Shown here piece by piece: positions 53,416 through 63,345 of a stretch of 64,000 nt of DNA (position 1 is its first letter; the number at the start of each line of letters is the position of its first letter). The position numbers and the translations under genes are program-made. The notes under the pieces are model-generated. The model searched no databases. It saw only the letters and a list, made by a program, of their open reading frames with translations, and was not told the DNA's origin. Source of the DNA: Bacteroidales bacterium (lineage in GTDB: Bacteria; Bacteroidota; Bacteroidia; Bacteroidales; F082); contig JAUYGX010000112.1 of assembly GCA_030690365.1 (NCBI GenBank), forward strand, positions 1 to 64,000, given 5' to 3'.

Positions 53416-55023
53416 TTGTATAGATTAAAATCCAAAATCGATACTAATGCTGTTGAATTTAAAGAAAACAGCCAAGCCTATAGCCTTCTGCTCGAACACT
53501 ACCGTGAAGTTCTTAAACAAAATACGCTGGGAGGAAGCCCGGGAGCAGTGAAACTTCATAAAGGACGGGGGAAGTTACTTGCACGGGAACGTATCGATTT
53601 GTTGGTAGACCGCAACACTCCTTTTATGGAACTGTCGGCGTTGGCAGCCTATAATCAGTACGACAATCAATTTCCATCTGCCGGCATCGTTACCGGGATA
53701 GGTGTGATTCATGGCCGTGAAACCATTATCATTGCCAACGATGCCACTGTGAAAGGCGGCACTTACATGCAGTTTACCATTAAAAAGCACCTGCGTGCCC
53801 AGGAAATCGCCATGGAAAATCACCTGCCCTGTATCTACCTGGTGGATTCGGGCGGTGCCTTTTTACCGGAACAGGATACCGTTTTCCCCGATCGCGATCA
53901 TTTCGGTCGGTTTTTCTATAACCAGGCCCGTATGTCGGCCATGCGCATACCGCAAATCAGTATTGTTATGGGATCGTGTACCGCAGGCGGTGCCTATGTG
54001 CCGGCCATGAGCGACGAAACCATTATCATCAAAGAACAAGGCACCATATTCCTGGGTGGCCCTCCTTTGGTTAAAGCTGCTACTGGTGAAGAAGTTACCG
54101 CAGAAGAATTGGGTGGCGCCGACGTACATACCGCCATTTCAGGCGTTGCTGATCACCTGGCAGATAACGACACCCATGCCATTCAGATTTGCCGAAATAT
54201 ATTCGAGAATCTTGAATTCCACGAAAAGCAAACACTTAATACGGTTCCCATTGAAGAGCCTTTGTACGATCCAAAAGAATTGTATGGCATTGCACCCATC
54301 GACCTGCGAAAAATGGTCGATCCACGGGAAATCATCATGCGCATCGTGGATGGCAGTCGTTTTCAGGAGTTTAAAGCCAGATATGCCGTTACGGTTGTCA
54401 CCGGATTTGCCCATATTATGGGATTTCCGGTGGGTATCATCGCCAATTATGGAGTTCTTTTTTCCGAATCTGCACTCAAGGTAACGCATTTTATTGAGTT
54501 GTGTACCGCCCGAAAAATCCCATTGATCTTTTTACAAAATATCACCGGTTTTATGGTTGGCAAAGAATTTGAGCGTGGCGGAATTGCCAAGGACGGAGCC
54601 AAAATGGTACATGCGGTTTCAAATGCAAATGTGCCTAAGTTTACCGTGATTTTTGGCGGATCGTTCGGTGCCGGAAATTATGGAATGGCCGGTCGTGCCT
54701 TTAATCCCAGATTTTTGTTTATGTGGCCCAATGCCAAAATTTCGGTGATGGGTGGCGAACAGGCGGCAACCGTTCTGGTAACTGTAAAACAGGAGCAATT
54801 GCTGGCCAAAGGCATCACCATGACAGTAGAAGAAATTGAAAATTTACGCCGGCCCATCCTCGAGAAATACGAACGTGAAGGATCGGCCTATTACAGCACT
54901 TCACGACTGTGGGACGATGGCATCATCGATCCGGCAGACACACGCAAAGTACTGGCCATGGGAATTGCCAGTTCGCTGAACCAGCCTTTCCCTGAACAAA
55001 ATTACGGAGTATTTAGAATGTAA
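53416..55023 (+). CDS. liuB: Methylcrotonyl-CoA carboxylase, carboxyltransferase (beta) subunit
   Basis: 535 aa. Carboxylates 3-methylcrotonyl-CoA to 3-methylglutaconyl-CoA together with the biotin subunit at 55873. The start is a TTG at 53416, because no ATG occurs before the conserved [10 protein letters not shown]; the next Met is far inside the domain. Family blocks: [40 protein letters not shown] and [19 protein letters not shown] match the methylcrotonyl type better than propionyl-CoA carboxylase. First gene of a six-gene cluster, 10 bp before the next. Confidence 0.92.
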   Translation: MYRLKSKIDTNAVEFKENSQAYSLLLEHYREVLKQNTLGGSPGAVKLHKGRGKLLARERIDLLVDRNTPFMELSALAAYNQYDNQFPSAGIVTGIGVIHGRETIIIANDATVKGGTYMQFTIKKHLRAQEIAMENHLPCIYLVDSGGAFLPEQDTVFPDRDHFGRFFYNQARMSAMRIPQISIVMGSCTAGGAYVPAMSDETIIIKEQGTIFLGGPPLVKAATGEEVTAEELGGADVHTAISGVADHLADNDTHAIQICRNIFENLEFHEKQTLNTVPIEEPLYDPKELYGIAPIDLRKMVDPREIIMRIVDGSRFQEFKARYAVTVVTGFAHIMGFPVGIIANYGVLFSESALKVTHFIELCTARKIPLIFLQNITGFMVGKEFERGGIAKDGAKMVHAVSNANVPKFTVIFGGSFGAGNYGMAGRAFNPRFLFMWPNAKISVMGGEQAATVLVTVKQEQLLAKGITMTVEEIENLRRPILEKYEREGSAYYSTSRLWDDGIIDPADTRKVLAMGIASSLNQPFPEQNYGVFRM

Positions 55024-55033
55024 ACATCAATGA

Positions 55034-55852
55034 ATGAATCAGTTTGAAACCCTTATAGTAGAAAGAAAAGAAGATATTCTTTATGTTTATCTTAATCGCC
55101 CTGAAGTTCATAACGCCATCAACGAACAAATGATCAGTGAGTTGACATCTGTTTATGCAGAGGCCTCGAAAGATGAATTGTTGCGGTTGGTGGTGCTTAA
55201 AGGTAAAGGAAAATCATTCTGTGCCGGTGCCGACCTCAATTATATGAGCCACATTGCCAAACACAGCAAAGATGAGAACTATAAAGACGGACAGCGGTTG
55301 GCCAAGATGTTTAAAACCGTGTATAAATGTCATATTCCTACGATGGCCGTCGTTCATGGTTCTGCGTTTGGTGGTGCCAACGGATTGTTTGCTGCCTGCG
55401 ACGTTGTATTGGCGGATGAAAACACCACTTTCGCATTCAGCGAAGTAAAAATCGGAATCGGACCCGCTACCATTATGCCTTTTATTATCCGCCGCATTGG
55501 CGAATACCACGCCCGCGATCTGATGCTCACCGGTCGTAAATTTAAAGGCAAAGAAGCTGAAAAAACGGGACTGATTAACAGAGCGGTGTCCACCAGCCTG
55601 TTGATTGAAACCGTGAAAAAATATATCAACGAATTTATCACCGCCGGACCCAAAGCTACCCGGGCCACCAAGCAACTCATTCAGTATATTGTTTACGATG
55701 GCCCCGAGCTGAACGAACTCATTGATTATACAGCCGGCATCATCGCCAACCTGCGTGCCGATGATGAAGGACAGGAAGGTATGGCAGCCTTTTTGGAAAA
55801 AAGAAAACCTTCCTGGATAAAGAAAACTCAACGTCCCATTGAATTTGAGTGA
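55034..55852 (+). CDS. liuC: Methylglutaconyl-CoA hydratase (LiuC-type enoyl-CoA hydratase)
   Basis: 272 aa crotonase fold. Oxyanion and CoA-binding segments are GKGKSFCAGADLNYM and VHGSAFGGANGLFAACDVV. Of the two crotonase Glu residues, the first site is GGANG (no Glu) and the second SEVKIGI retains it, which I believe is typical of LiuC proteins rather than standard enoyl-CoA hydratases. It hydrates 3-methylglutaconyl-CoA to HMG-CoA. Sits between the two methylcrotonyl-CoA carboxylase subunits with 10- and 20-bp gaps, supporting the role. Confidence 0.88.
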   Translation: MNQFETLIVERKEDILYVYLNRPEVHNAINEQMISELTSVYAEASKDELLRLVVLKGKGKSFCAGADLNYMSHIAKHSKDENYKDGQRLAKMFKTVYKCHIPTMAVVHGSAFGGANGLFAACDVVLADENTTFAFSEVKIGIGPATIMPFIIRRIGEYHARDLMLTGRKFKGKEAEKTGLINRAVSTSLLIETVKKYINEFITAGPKATRATKQLIQYIVYDGPELNELIDYTAGIIANLRADDEGQEGMAAFLEKRKPSWIKKTQRPIEFE

Positions 55853-55872
55853 TGTAAAACCGAAACCTAAAA

Positions 55873-57858
55873 ATGAAATTATTTAAAAAAATATTGGTCG
55901 CCAACCGGGGCGAGATCGCAATAAGGGTGATGAAATCGGCCCGAAAACTCCTCATCCCAACAGTGGCTATATATGCCGAACCCGACAGAACCAGTCTGCA
56001 CGTCAGATCAGCAGACGAGGCCGTTTGCATCGGCGGTGTCGACCTGAGCGATTCGTACCTCAATGCGGATAAAATCATCCAGGCTGCGCTTAAAACCGGT
56101 TGCGATGCCATCCATCCGGGTTATGGATTTTTGTCGGAAAGCCCTGTACTTGTTGCCGCCTGCCTTAAAAACAACATTGCCTTTATCGGACCTCATACAA
56201 AGGCCATTACCCTGATGGGGAACAAAATAGAAGCCCGTAAGTTTGTCGAAGAAATTGGCATCCCCATGACCAAAGGCATTACAGGAGATATAAAAAGTTT
56301 GTTCGATCAATCGCATCTTCTTACCTATCCTGTTCTGGTGAAAGCAGCCGCTGGTGGTGGTGGAAAAGGCATGCGTATTGTCCGACACGCGGATGAATTA
56401 AAAGAAGTGTTGGAATCTACCAGCCGTGAAGCCAAAAATTATTTTGGTGACGAAACCATCTACATCGAGCAATATATCGAAGAACCCCGCCACATCGAAA
56501 TACAACTGCTCGGAGATAATTTTGGCCACCTGGTTCATCTCTACGAGCGCGAATGTTCCATCCAACGGCGCTATCAAAAAATTATTGAAGAATCACCTTC
56601 GCCCACTCTGACCTCTGAAATCAGGGAAAAGATGGGTGAGGCAGCCGTTAATATTGGTCGTAAAATTGGGTATAACAGTGCCGGTACCATTGAATTTCTG
56701 GTGGATAAACACCTGAATTTCTACTTCCTCGAAATGAACACCCGCATCCAGGTGGAACACCCCGTTACCGAAATGGTAACAGGCATCGATCTGGTGGAAG
56801 AACAAATCCTGGTGGCGGCAGGCAATCCGCTGCGATTTGATCAGCAGGATATTTCTCAACATGGACATGCCATTGAATGTCGTATTTACGCTGAGGATCC
56901 GGCCAATCATTTTCTGCCTTCACCGGGTGATATTACCTTGCTGGAGTTGCCTGTAGGAGAAAATGTACGCATCGACACTTCCATCGATGGACCAACCACC
57001 ATTCAAAGCTTTTACGATCCCATGATTAGCAAGCTGGTAGTGTGGGCTCCCGACCGTGCCGCGGCCATCGTTAAGACTGAAGACATGTTGAAGAAATTTG
57101 TGATTCAGGGAATTCAAACCAATATCCCTTATTTATTGCAGGTGGTTAAGCATGAGGCATTTATTGACAACCACATTTCCACCAAATTTTGTGATACCCA
57201 TTCCGAACAATTGTTGTTGGGAATTCACCAGCAAAAAGCGGAAATACAGCAGGCTGTTCCCCTGGTCGGGATTATAATCCATTCACTAAATATCAATCAC
57301 AAACCTGCCAATGTTTGGGAAACCATTGGCTATTGGCGTAACCGGATGTTGATTCCGGTACAGCTTGATGAGGTAGTTTTTGAAGTGGAGATGTTGTTGA
57401 ACTTTAATAATGAATTTCAATTTCTGATCAACAATCAACACTGCGGTGCCACCTTGATTTCGGCAGACAGCCGCAAAATGGATCTTTTAATAAATCAGGT
57501 TCCATATCGGATATTTATTTCCGAAAACAGCAAAGGCATGGGCCATCTCACGGTTAACGGAGTTCATTTTGAAACGAAAAGAAGTGATATTCTGGCGGAA
57601 GCCGAATACTACGAATCTGCCGACCAGGGAAAAGATGCCGGAAGTTATTATACACCCATGCCCGGGAAGGTCATCAAGGTCTCGGTAAAACCGGGTGACG
57701 AGGTCGCAAGAGGAAGCATTTTGCTGGTTGTTGAGGCCATGAAAATGGAAAACAACATTGTGGCCACCCACGATGCCACCATTGAACAGGTAAATGTAAA
57801 AGTGGGCGATATGGTGGACACGGATAAACTATTGATTAAACTTCACGATAAAGAGTAA
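55873..57858 (+). CDS. liuD: Methylcrotonyl-CoA carboxylase, biotin carboxylase and biotin carrier subunit
   Basis: 661 aa. Biotin carboxylase: N-terminal VANRGEIAIRVMKSARKL, ATP-grasp loop VKAAAGGGGKGMRIV (about 157-171), ERECSIQRRYQKIIEESPSP, and FLEMNTRIQVEHPVTEMVTG. After a linker (about 450-580), the biotin-carrier domain ends the protein with VVEAMKMENNIVA, whose Lys carries biotin. Works with the beta subunit at 53416. Substrate assignment rests on the neighbouring leucine genes. Starts 20 bp after liuC. Confidence 0.92.
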   Translation: MKLFKKILVANRGEIAIRVMKSARKLLIPTVAIYAEPDRTSLHVRSADEAVCIGGVDLSDSYLNADKIIQAALKTGCDAIHPGYGFLSESPVLVAACLKNNIAFIGPHTKAITLMGNKIEARKFVEEIGIPMTKGITGDIKSLFDQSHLLTYPVLVKAAAGGGGKGMRIVRHADELKEVLESTSREAKNYFGDETIYIEQYIEEPRHIEIQLLGDNFGHLVHLYERECSIQRRYQKIIEESPSPTLTSEIREKMGEAAVNIGRKIGYNSAGTIEFLVDKHLNFYFLEMNTRIQVEHPVTEMVTGIDLVEEQILVAAGNPLRFDQQDISQHGHAIECRIYAEDPANHFLPSPGDITLLELPVGENVRIDTSIDGPTTIQSFYDPMISKLVVWAPDRAAAIVKTEDMLKKFVIQGIQTNIPYLLQVVKHEAFIDNHISTKFCDTHSEQLLLGIHQQKAEIQQAVPLVGIIIHSLNINHKPANVWETIGYWRNRMLIPVQLDEVVFEVEMLLNFNNEFQFLINNQHCGATLISADSRKMDLLINQVPYRIFISENSKGMGHLTVNGVHFETKRSDILAEAEYYESADQGKDAGSYYTPMPGKVIKVSVKPGDEVARGSILLVVEAMKMENNIVATHDATIEQVNVKVGDMVDTDKLLIKLHDKE

Positions 57859-57873
57859 CTAAAATACGCAGAT

Positions 57874-59019
57874 ATGAACTTTGACTTAAGCACTGAACAA
57901 AACATGATTCGTGAAACGGTGCGCGAATTTGCAGAAAGGGAGATTAAACCCATTGCCCAGGAACTGGACGAGAAAAGCGAATTCTCCTACGAATTAACAC
58001 AGAAAATAGGAGAACTGGGTTTGTTTGGCATGAACATTCCGGAACAATATGGAGGTCAGGGCTTAGATACTTTGTCCTATATCATTGCTGTAGAAGAGCT
58101 TGCCCGTGTTGACGGATCGCAGGCGGCTACCCTGGCGGCCCACAACTCGCTGGGCATAGGCCCGCTTATGGAATACGGTAGCGAAGAACAGAAAATGAAG
58201 TACCTGCCATCGTTGTGCACAGGAACAGGCTTGTGGAGTTTCGGACTTACCGAACCCGGTGCCGGTTCCGATTCGCGCGGTTCGAAAACCACGGCTGTTT
58301 TAAATGGAGATGAGTGGGTGATCAACGGTTCCAAAATCTTTATTACCAATGCGTCCGTTCATATCAGTCTGGGATGTACGGTCCAGGCCGTATCCGGAGA
58401 CGAAAACGGCAATAAAATCTTTACAACCATCATCGTTGAAAAGGATACACCCGGATTTAAAAGGGTTCCCATGCACAACAAAATGATGTGGCGTGCCTCG
58501 GATACAGCAGAACTTTTCTTTGATGATGTGCGCGTTCCAAAAGAAAACCTTCTTGGAAAAGTAGGGGAAGGTTCGCATATTATGCTGCACACCCTGGATG
58601 GCGGCCGGTTGTCCATTGGTGCCATGGGCCTGGGACTGGCACAGGGAGCCTTTGAAGCAGCCCTGGCTTATGCCAATGAGCGCAAGCAATTTGGCAAACC
58701 TATTTCCAAGTTTCAGATCAACGCTTTTAAATTGGCCGATATGGCCCTGAAGATAGAACTTGCACGCAATCTACTGTATAAAGCCTGCTGGCTGAAAGAC
58801 CAGGGCCGCTCGTACAGCAAAGAAGCAGCCATGTCGAAACTGTATTGTAGCGAAGTAGCCAAAGAAGTGGCCGACGAAGCCGTACAAATTCACGGCGGTT
58901 ACGGCCTTATGAAAGATTATCCGGTAGAGCGTTTTTACCGCGATCAACGACTTTTGCAGATCGGCGAAGGCACCAGTGAAATCCAACGGATGGTTATCTC
59001 CAGGCTCATTGGGTGCTAA
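57874..59019 (+). CDS. Acyl-CoA dehydrogenase with short-chain-type catalytic Glu
   Basis: 381 aa FAD-dependent acyl-CoA dehydrogenase: FGLTEPGAGSDSRGSKTTA (FAD/substrate segment), YANERKQFGKPISKFQ, and VQIHGGYGLMKDYPVERFYR. The catalytic base is Glu365 in RLLQIGEGTSEIQR, the position used by short-chain and butyryl-CoA dehydrogenases. Isovaleryl-CoA dehydrogenases have Ala there (GAGTSE) and use a Glu elsewhere. Cluster position suggests isovaleryl-CoA oxidation, but the residue favours butyryl- or 2-methyl-branched substrates. 15 bp after liuD. Confidence 0.92.
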   Translation: MNFDLSTEQNMIRETVREFAEREIKPIAQELDEKSEFSYELTQKIGELGLFGMNIPEQYGGQGLDTLSYIIAVEELARVDGSQAATLAAHNSLGIGPLMEYGSEEQKMKYLPSLCTGTGLWSFGLTEPGAGSDSRGSKTTAVLNGDEWVINGSKIFITNASVHISLGCTVQAVSGDENGNKIFTTIIVEKDTPGFKRVPMHNKMMWRASDTAELFFDDVRVPKENLLGKVGEGSHIMLHTLDGGRLSIGAMGLGLAQGAFEAALAYANERKQFGKPISKFQINAFKLADMALKIELARNLLYKACWLKDQGRSYSKEAAMSKLYCSEVAKEVADEAVQIHGGYGLMKDYPVERFYRDQRLLQIGEGTSEIQRMVISRLIGC

Positions 59020-59051
59020 GCCATTATTTTTGACATTTAAACAACCGAACC

Positions 59052-59744
59052 ATGAACAAAGTTGTAAAAAATGCCGCCGAGGCATTAAAAGGAATAAAAG
59101 ACAATATGACCCTCATGCTGGGTGGATTCGGCCTTTGCGGAATTCCTGAAAAAACCATCCAGGCATTGGTAGACAGCGATGTAACCGGTCTCACGTGCAT
59201 CAGCAACAATGCCGGTGTGGATGGCTTTGGACTGGGCATGTTGTTAAACAAACACCAGATAAAAAAAATGATTTCATCCTACGTGGGAGAAAACGGGGAG
59301 TTCGAACGCCAATTGTTGTCAGGAGAACTTGAGGTGGATCTCATCCCGCAAGGCACTCTGGCAGAGCGTTGCCGCGCTGGTGGCGCAGGCATTCCGGCTT
59401 TTTATGTTCCGGCAGGATATGGCACCGAAGTGGCCGAAGGTAAAGAGATTCGCGAGTTCAACGGTAAAATGCACTTGCTCGAACATGCTTTGACCGCCGA
59501 TTATGCCATTGTGAAGGCCTGGAAAGGCGATACTGCCGGAAACCTGATCTACCGCCACACCGCCAACAATTTCAACAACATGATGGCCATGGCCGGAAAA
59601 ATCACCATCGCTGAAGTGGAGGAACTGGTGCCTGCCGGTGAACTCGACCCCAATCAGATTCACACACCGGGAATTTTCGTTCAGCGAATCTTTCAGGGTG
59701 ACGATTACGAAAAAAGGATAGAATTTGTAACCACCAGGGACTAA
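59052..59744 (+). CDS. scoA: 3-oxoacid CoA-transferase, subunit A
   Basis: 230 aa. Family start [16 protein letters not shown] and a run [21 protein letters not shown] match ScoA/AtoD-type subunits, followed by [20 protein letters not shown] and FNNMMAMAG. With the B subunit it moves CoA from succinyl-CoA to acetoacetate, the product of leucine breakdown, making acetoacetyl-CoA for thiolysis. Lies 32 bp after the acyl-CoA dehydrogenase gene and 65 bp before scoB. The family also includes acetate:acetoacetate CoA-transferases, so the donor is inferred. Confidence 0.92.
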   Translation: MNKVVKNAAEALKGIKDNMTLMLGGFGLCGIPEKTIQALVDSDVTGLTCISNNAGVDGFGLGMLLNKHQIKKMISSYVGENGEFERQLLSGELEVDLIPQGTLAERCRAGGAGIPAFYVPAGYGTEVAEGKEIREFNGKMHLLEHALTADYAIVKAWKGDTAGNLIYRHTANNFNNMMAMAGKITIAEVEELVPAGELDPNQIHTPGIFVQRIFQGDDYEKRIEFVTTRD

Positions 59745-59809
59745 TCACCCTCAGGTGGAACTAACATTATCACAATTTATGTACCTATTATTTGAAAAAA
59801 CCAGGAACC

Positions 59810-60466
59810 ATGGCACTCGATAAAAACGGAATAGCAAAGCGAATTGCACAGGAATTACAGGATGGATATTACGTAAATCTGGGTATTGGCATACCCACTT
59901 TAGTGGCAAATTATATCCCTGAAGGAATGGAAGTCATTCTGCAATCGGAAAACGGATTGCTGGGGATTGGCCCATTTCCCGTTAAGGGAGAAGAAGACGC
60001 TGATTTGATCAATGCCGGAAAACAAACAGTAACCTATACCAAAGGTGCTGCCTTTTTCGATTCGGCCACCAGCTTTGCCATGATCCGGGGCGGACATGTG
60101 GATTTAACCGTATTGGGTGCTTTTGAAATATCCGAAAGAGGAGATATTTCGAGTTGGAAAATCCCGGGAAAAATGGTGAAAGGCATGGGCGGTGCCATGG
60201 ATCTGGTGGCTTCTGCTAAAAACATCATTGTGGCCACCACGCACACCGACAGGGATGGAAATCCTAAGTTACTCAAAAAATGCGTGTTGCCCATTACCGG
60301 GGTTCAGTGTGTGCAGCGTGTGGTAACCGATCTGGCAGTGGTCGACATTACTGAAAAAGGATTTAAATTAATCGAACGAGCTCCGGGCGTAAGCGTCGAA
60401 GAAATTGTAGCGAAAACGGGTGCCTCACTCGAGGTGGATGGTGAAATACCTGAGATGAAACTCTGA
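59810..60466 (+). CDS. scoB: 3-oxoacid CoA-transferase, subunit B
   Basis: 218 aa from the ATG at 59810, preceded by a purine-rich CCAGGAACC; a TTG six codons upstream is less likely. The catalytic Glu that forms the CoA thioester is E47 in [10 protein letters not shown]. Conserved blocks: [29 protein letters not shown] and [19 protein letters not shown]. Partner of the A subunit at 59052; the active site sits in this subunit. Last gene of the leucine cluster. Confidence 0.92.
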   Translation: MALDKNGIAKRIAQELQDGYYVNLGIGIPTLVANYIPEGMEVILQSENGLLGIGPFPVKGEEDADLINAGKQTVTYTKGAAFFDSATSFAMIRGGHVDLTVLGAFEISERGDISSWKIPGKMVKGMGGAMDLVASAKNIIVATTHTDRDGNPKLLKKCVLPITGVQCVQRVVTDLAVVDITEKGFKLIERAPGVSVEEIVAKTGASLEVDGEIPEMKL

Positions 60467-60511
60467 TTCCACAAACAGCTGAATGGAAATTATTTTCTGA
60501 GTCATTTTTAC

Positions 60512-60519
60512 TACATTTG
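60512..60519 (+). promoter_or_regulatory. Candidate -7 element (TACATTTG) for the small membrane protein gene
   Basis: Exact TAnnTTTG box about 34 bp upstream of the ATG at 60553, preceded by TTTTCTGA at about 60492-60499; mrdA has the same word pair. Confidence 0.5.
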
Positions 60520-60552
60520 ATCCGCTCTTATATTGTTACACCTAAAATTTGT

Positions 60553-60933
60553 ATGATGATGGACAACTCGATGAATTATATTGATGAAGGTTTCGGAAGC
60601 GGAACCTGGTTATTAATATTGTTTGTTATTGCCTTCTACCTGTACACCTATTGGCGTATTTTCGAAAAGGCCGGAAAACCGGGATGGGCCGCCCTTATTC
60701 CCATTTACAATACACTGGTATTACTCGAAATTGTAGGCAAACCCTGGTGGTGGATACTCTTATTTTTAATTCCGGTGGTTAATATCATCTTTGCCATTTG
60801 GATAGTCAACCTGTTATCGCTAAGTTTTGGAAAAAGTACCGGATTTACAGTTGGGTTGTTGCTATTAAGCCCTATATTCTATCCAATTCTGGCCTTTGGA
60901 CTTGCGGAATATCAAGGACCTGCCGGGAAATAG
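60553..60933 (+). CDS. Small DUF5684-type membrane protein
   Basis: 126 aa from the ATG at 60553 (further ATGs at 60556 and 60559). Three to four hydrophobic segments (WLLILFVIAFYLYTYWRIF, WWWILLFLIPVVNIIFAIW, STGFTVGLLLLSPIFYPILA) with the family-like GKPGWAALIPIYNTLVLLEI. DUF5684 proteins are small membrane proteins of unknown function in Bacteroidota. Follows scoB by 86 bp, with its own promoter element, so it is probably not part of the leucine cluster. Confidence 0.78.
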   Translation: MMMDNSMNYIDEGFGSGTWLLILFVIAFYLYTYWRIFEKAGKPGWAALIPIYNTLVLLEIVGKPWWWILLFLIPVVNIIFAIWIVNLLSLSFGKSTGFTVGLLLLSPIFYPILAFGLAEYQGPAGK

Positions 60934-61177
60934 AGTATAAATCAAAAAACTGAACCTAAAATAAAATCAGGTGTACCCATCGGATTCGTTGAGGGCATTG
61001 CCAAAATCGATGGACAGAATAAAGTACAGGTTTATGCTTTTTGCAAGTCAATTTCCTGAGATTGATATCTATTAGTCTCTTAAAATCAGATACCCCCTGA
61101 AAAAAAGTTATTGTTATCTTTCGCCCAATTTTGAAAGAAGACTTTTTAGTAAACACTTAAGATAATTTTCAGGTAGT

Positions 61178-62437
61178 ATGTTTAAGATTTTCAAAAATAT
61201 CGACCGCAAAAACTATAAGCCCAGGTTTGGTGGTTCGGATATATTTAAATTTATCGGGCCGGGATTGCTGGTTACGGTAGGATTTATTGATCCGGGAAAC
61301 TGGGCTTCAAATCTGGCCGCTGGTGCGGAGTATGGTTATGCGCTCTTATGGATGGTAACCTTGTCGACCATCATGCTGATTTTATTACAACACAACGTGG
61401 CCCATCTGGGCATAGCCACCGGGTTGTGCCTTTCGGAAGCCGCCGCCATTCATATCAAACCCGCCTATTCAAAAGTGCTGCTATCGTCCGCGATGCTGGC
61501 ATCGGTTTCAACTTCGCTGGCCGAAATTCTGGGCGGGGCCATTGCCCTGGACATGTTGTTTGATATTCCTGTAAAAGCCGGTGCTATCCTGGTGACCCTT
61601 TTTAGTATGATCATGTTGTATACCAACACCTACCGGATGGTCGAAAAGTGGATTATCGCCTTTGTATCTGTGATCGGGTTATCATTTATGTACGAACTTT
61701 CGCTGGTGGATATCGACTGGAACAGTGCCATCAACGGATGGGTTACTCCTTCGTTTCCGAAAGGCTCCATGATCATCATTATGAGCGTGTTGGGTGCCGT
61801 GGTGATGCCACACAATTTGTTTCTACATTCTGAAGTGATCCAAAGCCGGCAATGGAACCGGGAAGATGAGAAAGTCATCAGGAAGCAATTGCGTTTTGAA
61901 TTTACCGACACCCTGTTGTCCATGGGCATTGGCTGGGGCATCAACAGTGCCATGATTTTGCTGGCGGCAGCGACGTTCTTTATGACCAGGACACCTGTAA
62001 ATGAACTCGAACAAGCCAATCAACTGCTGGCCCCTTTACTGGGAACCCATGCGGCGGTTGTGTTTGCCGTGGCCCTTTTATTTTCAGGAATTGCCTCCAC
62101 CATCACCTCGGGAATGGCTGCCGGAAGCATTTTTGCCGGCATGTACAAGGAACCTTACGACATCAAAGACAACCACTCCAGACTGGGGGTGGCCCTGTCT
62201 CTTGTGATTGCCTTTGGAATTATCCTGTTGATTACCAATCCATTTCAGGGATTAATCATCTCACAGATGATCCTCAGTATTCAACTTCCGTTCACTATTT
62301 TCCTGCAGGTTTATTTAACTTCGTCGGAAAAGGTGATGGGCAAATACAAGAACTCCACCCTGAACAAAACCATTCTTTATTCGTTGGGGGCCATTGTCAC
62401 CGGACTGAATGTGGCTTTGTTTGTTAGTCTGTTCTAG
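61178..62437 (+). CDS. Nramp family divalent metal transporter
   Basis: 419 aa with about 11 membrane segments. TM1 has the metal-binding IDPGNWASNLAAGAEYGYAL (the DPGN core), and TM6 contains LGAVVMPHNLFLHSEVIQSR (the M-P-H-N motif). In typical MntH the TM6 motif is A-x-x-M-P-H-N, so ligands are retained (M, H after P). It probably imports Mn(II) or Fe(II) with protons. Single gene; the next gene follows 92 bp later. Confidence 0.92.
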   Translation: MFKIFKNIDRKNYKPRFGGSDIFKFIGPGLLVTVGFIDPGNWASNLAAGAEYGYALLWMVTLSTIMLILLQHNVAHLGIATGLCLSEAAAIHIKPAYSKVLLSSAMLASVSTSLAEILGGAIALDMLFDIPVKAGAILVTLFSMIMLYTNTYRMVEKWIIAFVSVIGLSFMYELSLVDIDWNSAINGWVTPSFPKGSMIIIMSVLGAVVMPHNLFLHSEVIQSRQWNREDEKVIRKQLRFEFTDTLLSMGIGWGINSAMILLAAATFFMTRTPVNELEQANQLLAPLLGTHAAVVFAVALLFSGIASTITSGMAAGSIFAGMYKEPYDIKDNHSRLGVALSLVIAFGIILLITNPFQGLIISQMILSIQLPFTIFLQVYLTSSEKVMGKYKNSTLNKTILYSLGAIVTGLNVALFVSLF

Positions 62438-62529
62438 TTGATTGTCTTTGCGCTCACCATTTTTGAATATATTTGATACGCGATTTCCGCACACATTTAA
62501 ATAACTGTGGTTCAAACGATAATAACCCA

Positions 62530-63339
62530 ATGACAAAAACTGAAAATTCAACCTATTACACGCAAGTAGCCTCTTATTACGATGAAGATGCAAGTCTGGG
62601 GTTCGAAGACAGAGCTGAAGTGAACACGAGTTTGGATCGCATCAGGCGCGATTTTAGAAAAATCACTGTTCAATTTCCATTTACAAAAGTACTTGAAATA
62701 GGATGTGGCCCCGGTTTTGACGTGCATTGGTTTGCTTTGCAATATCCTGATAAGAAATTTGTTGCCGTAGATATTTCTGAAGAAATGGTCAAACTTACCC
62801 GGAAACGATTAAATCGGGACCAACTAAAAAATGCCTCCGTGTTTCAGTCGGACGAGAGACAGTTGACAGAGCAATTTGGCGAGGCGGGTTTCGATTTGGT
62901 GTATGTATATTTTGGCGCGCTAAACACCGTGGAGGACCTTACTTTTTCGGCGGATCAAATTCACAGGCTTCTCAAACCAAGTGGTATAGCGGTGCTTACT
63001 TTCGTAAACAAATGGTATTTAAGAGAGTTGGTTGTTCAGGTAATGAAGCTCAATTTTAAGATAGCGTTTGCCAGGTTGGGTAAAGTTTGGGGAGGGTATT
63101 CTGTTTCCAGGTTTTTACCATCGCACTGTTATAGCCCCGGCAGGATCTTAAAGGCGTTTTCACAATTTAAATTGTTACAACACAAAGGGTACAGCATTGT
63201 ATATCCGCCCTGGTACAATGATCATCAGGTGAGAAAAAATCCTGAAAAGGCAAACAAAAAATGGGAATTGGACCAGAAACTGCAGAAAACCTTCCTTTGG
63301 TCGAAAGGGGAATATACGCTATTTGTTTTTCAAAAATAA
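62530..63339 (+). CDS. Class I SAM-dependent methyltransferase
   Basis: 269 aa from the ATG at 62530; an upstream ATG at 62473 would add 19 residues of unlikely leader. SAM site: VLEIGCGPGFDVHWFA (about 52-67) with acidic FVAVDISEEMV (about 74-84), and DLVYVYFGALNTVEDLTF as motif IV-like. A family of small-molecule methyltransferases; the substrate is unknown. Ends with WSKGEYTLFVFQK. Its 3' end converges on an epimerase gene 6 bp away. No neighbouring pathway genes inform its role. Confidence 0.85.
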   Translation: MTKTENSTYYTQVASYYDEDASLGFEDRAEVNTSLDRIRRDFRKITVQFPFTKVLEIGCGPGFDVHWFALQYPDKKFVAVDISEEMVKLTRKRLNRDQLKNASVFQSDERQLTEQFGEAGFDLVYVYFGALNTVEDLTFSADQIHRLLKPSGIAVLTFVNKWYLRELVVQVMKLNFKIAFARLGKVWGGYSVSRFLPSHCYSPGRILKAFSQFKLLQHKGYSIVYPPWYNDHQVRKNPEKANKKWELDQKLQKTFLWSKGEYTLFVFQK

Positions 63340-63345
63340 AGTTGG

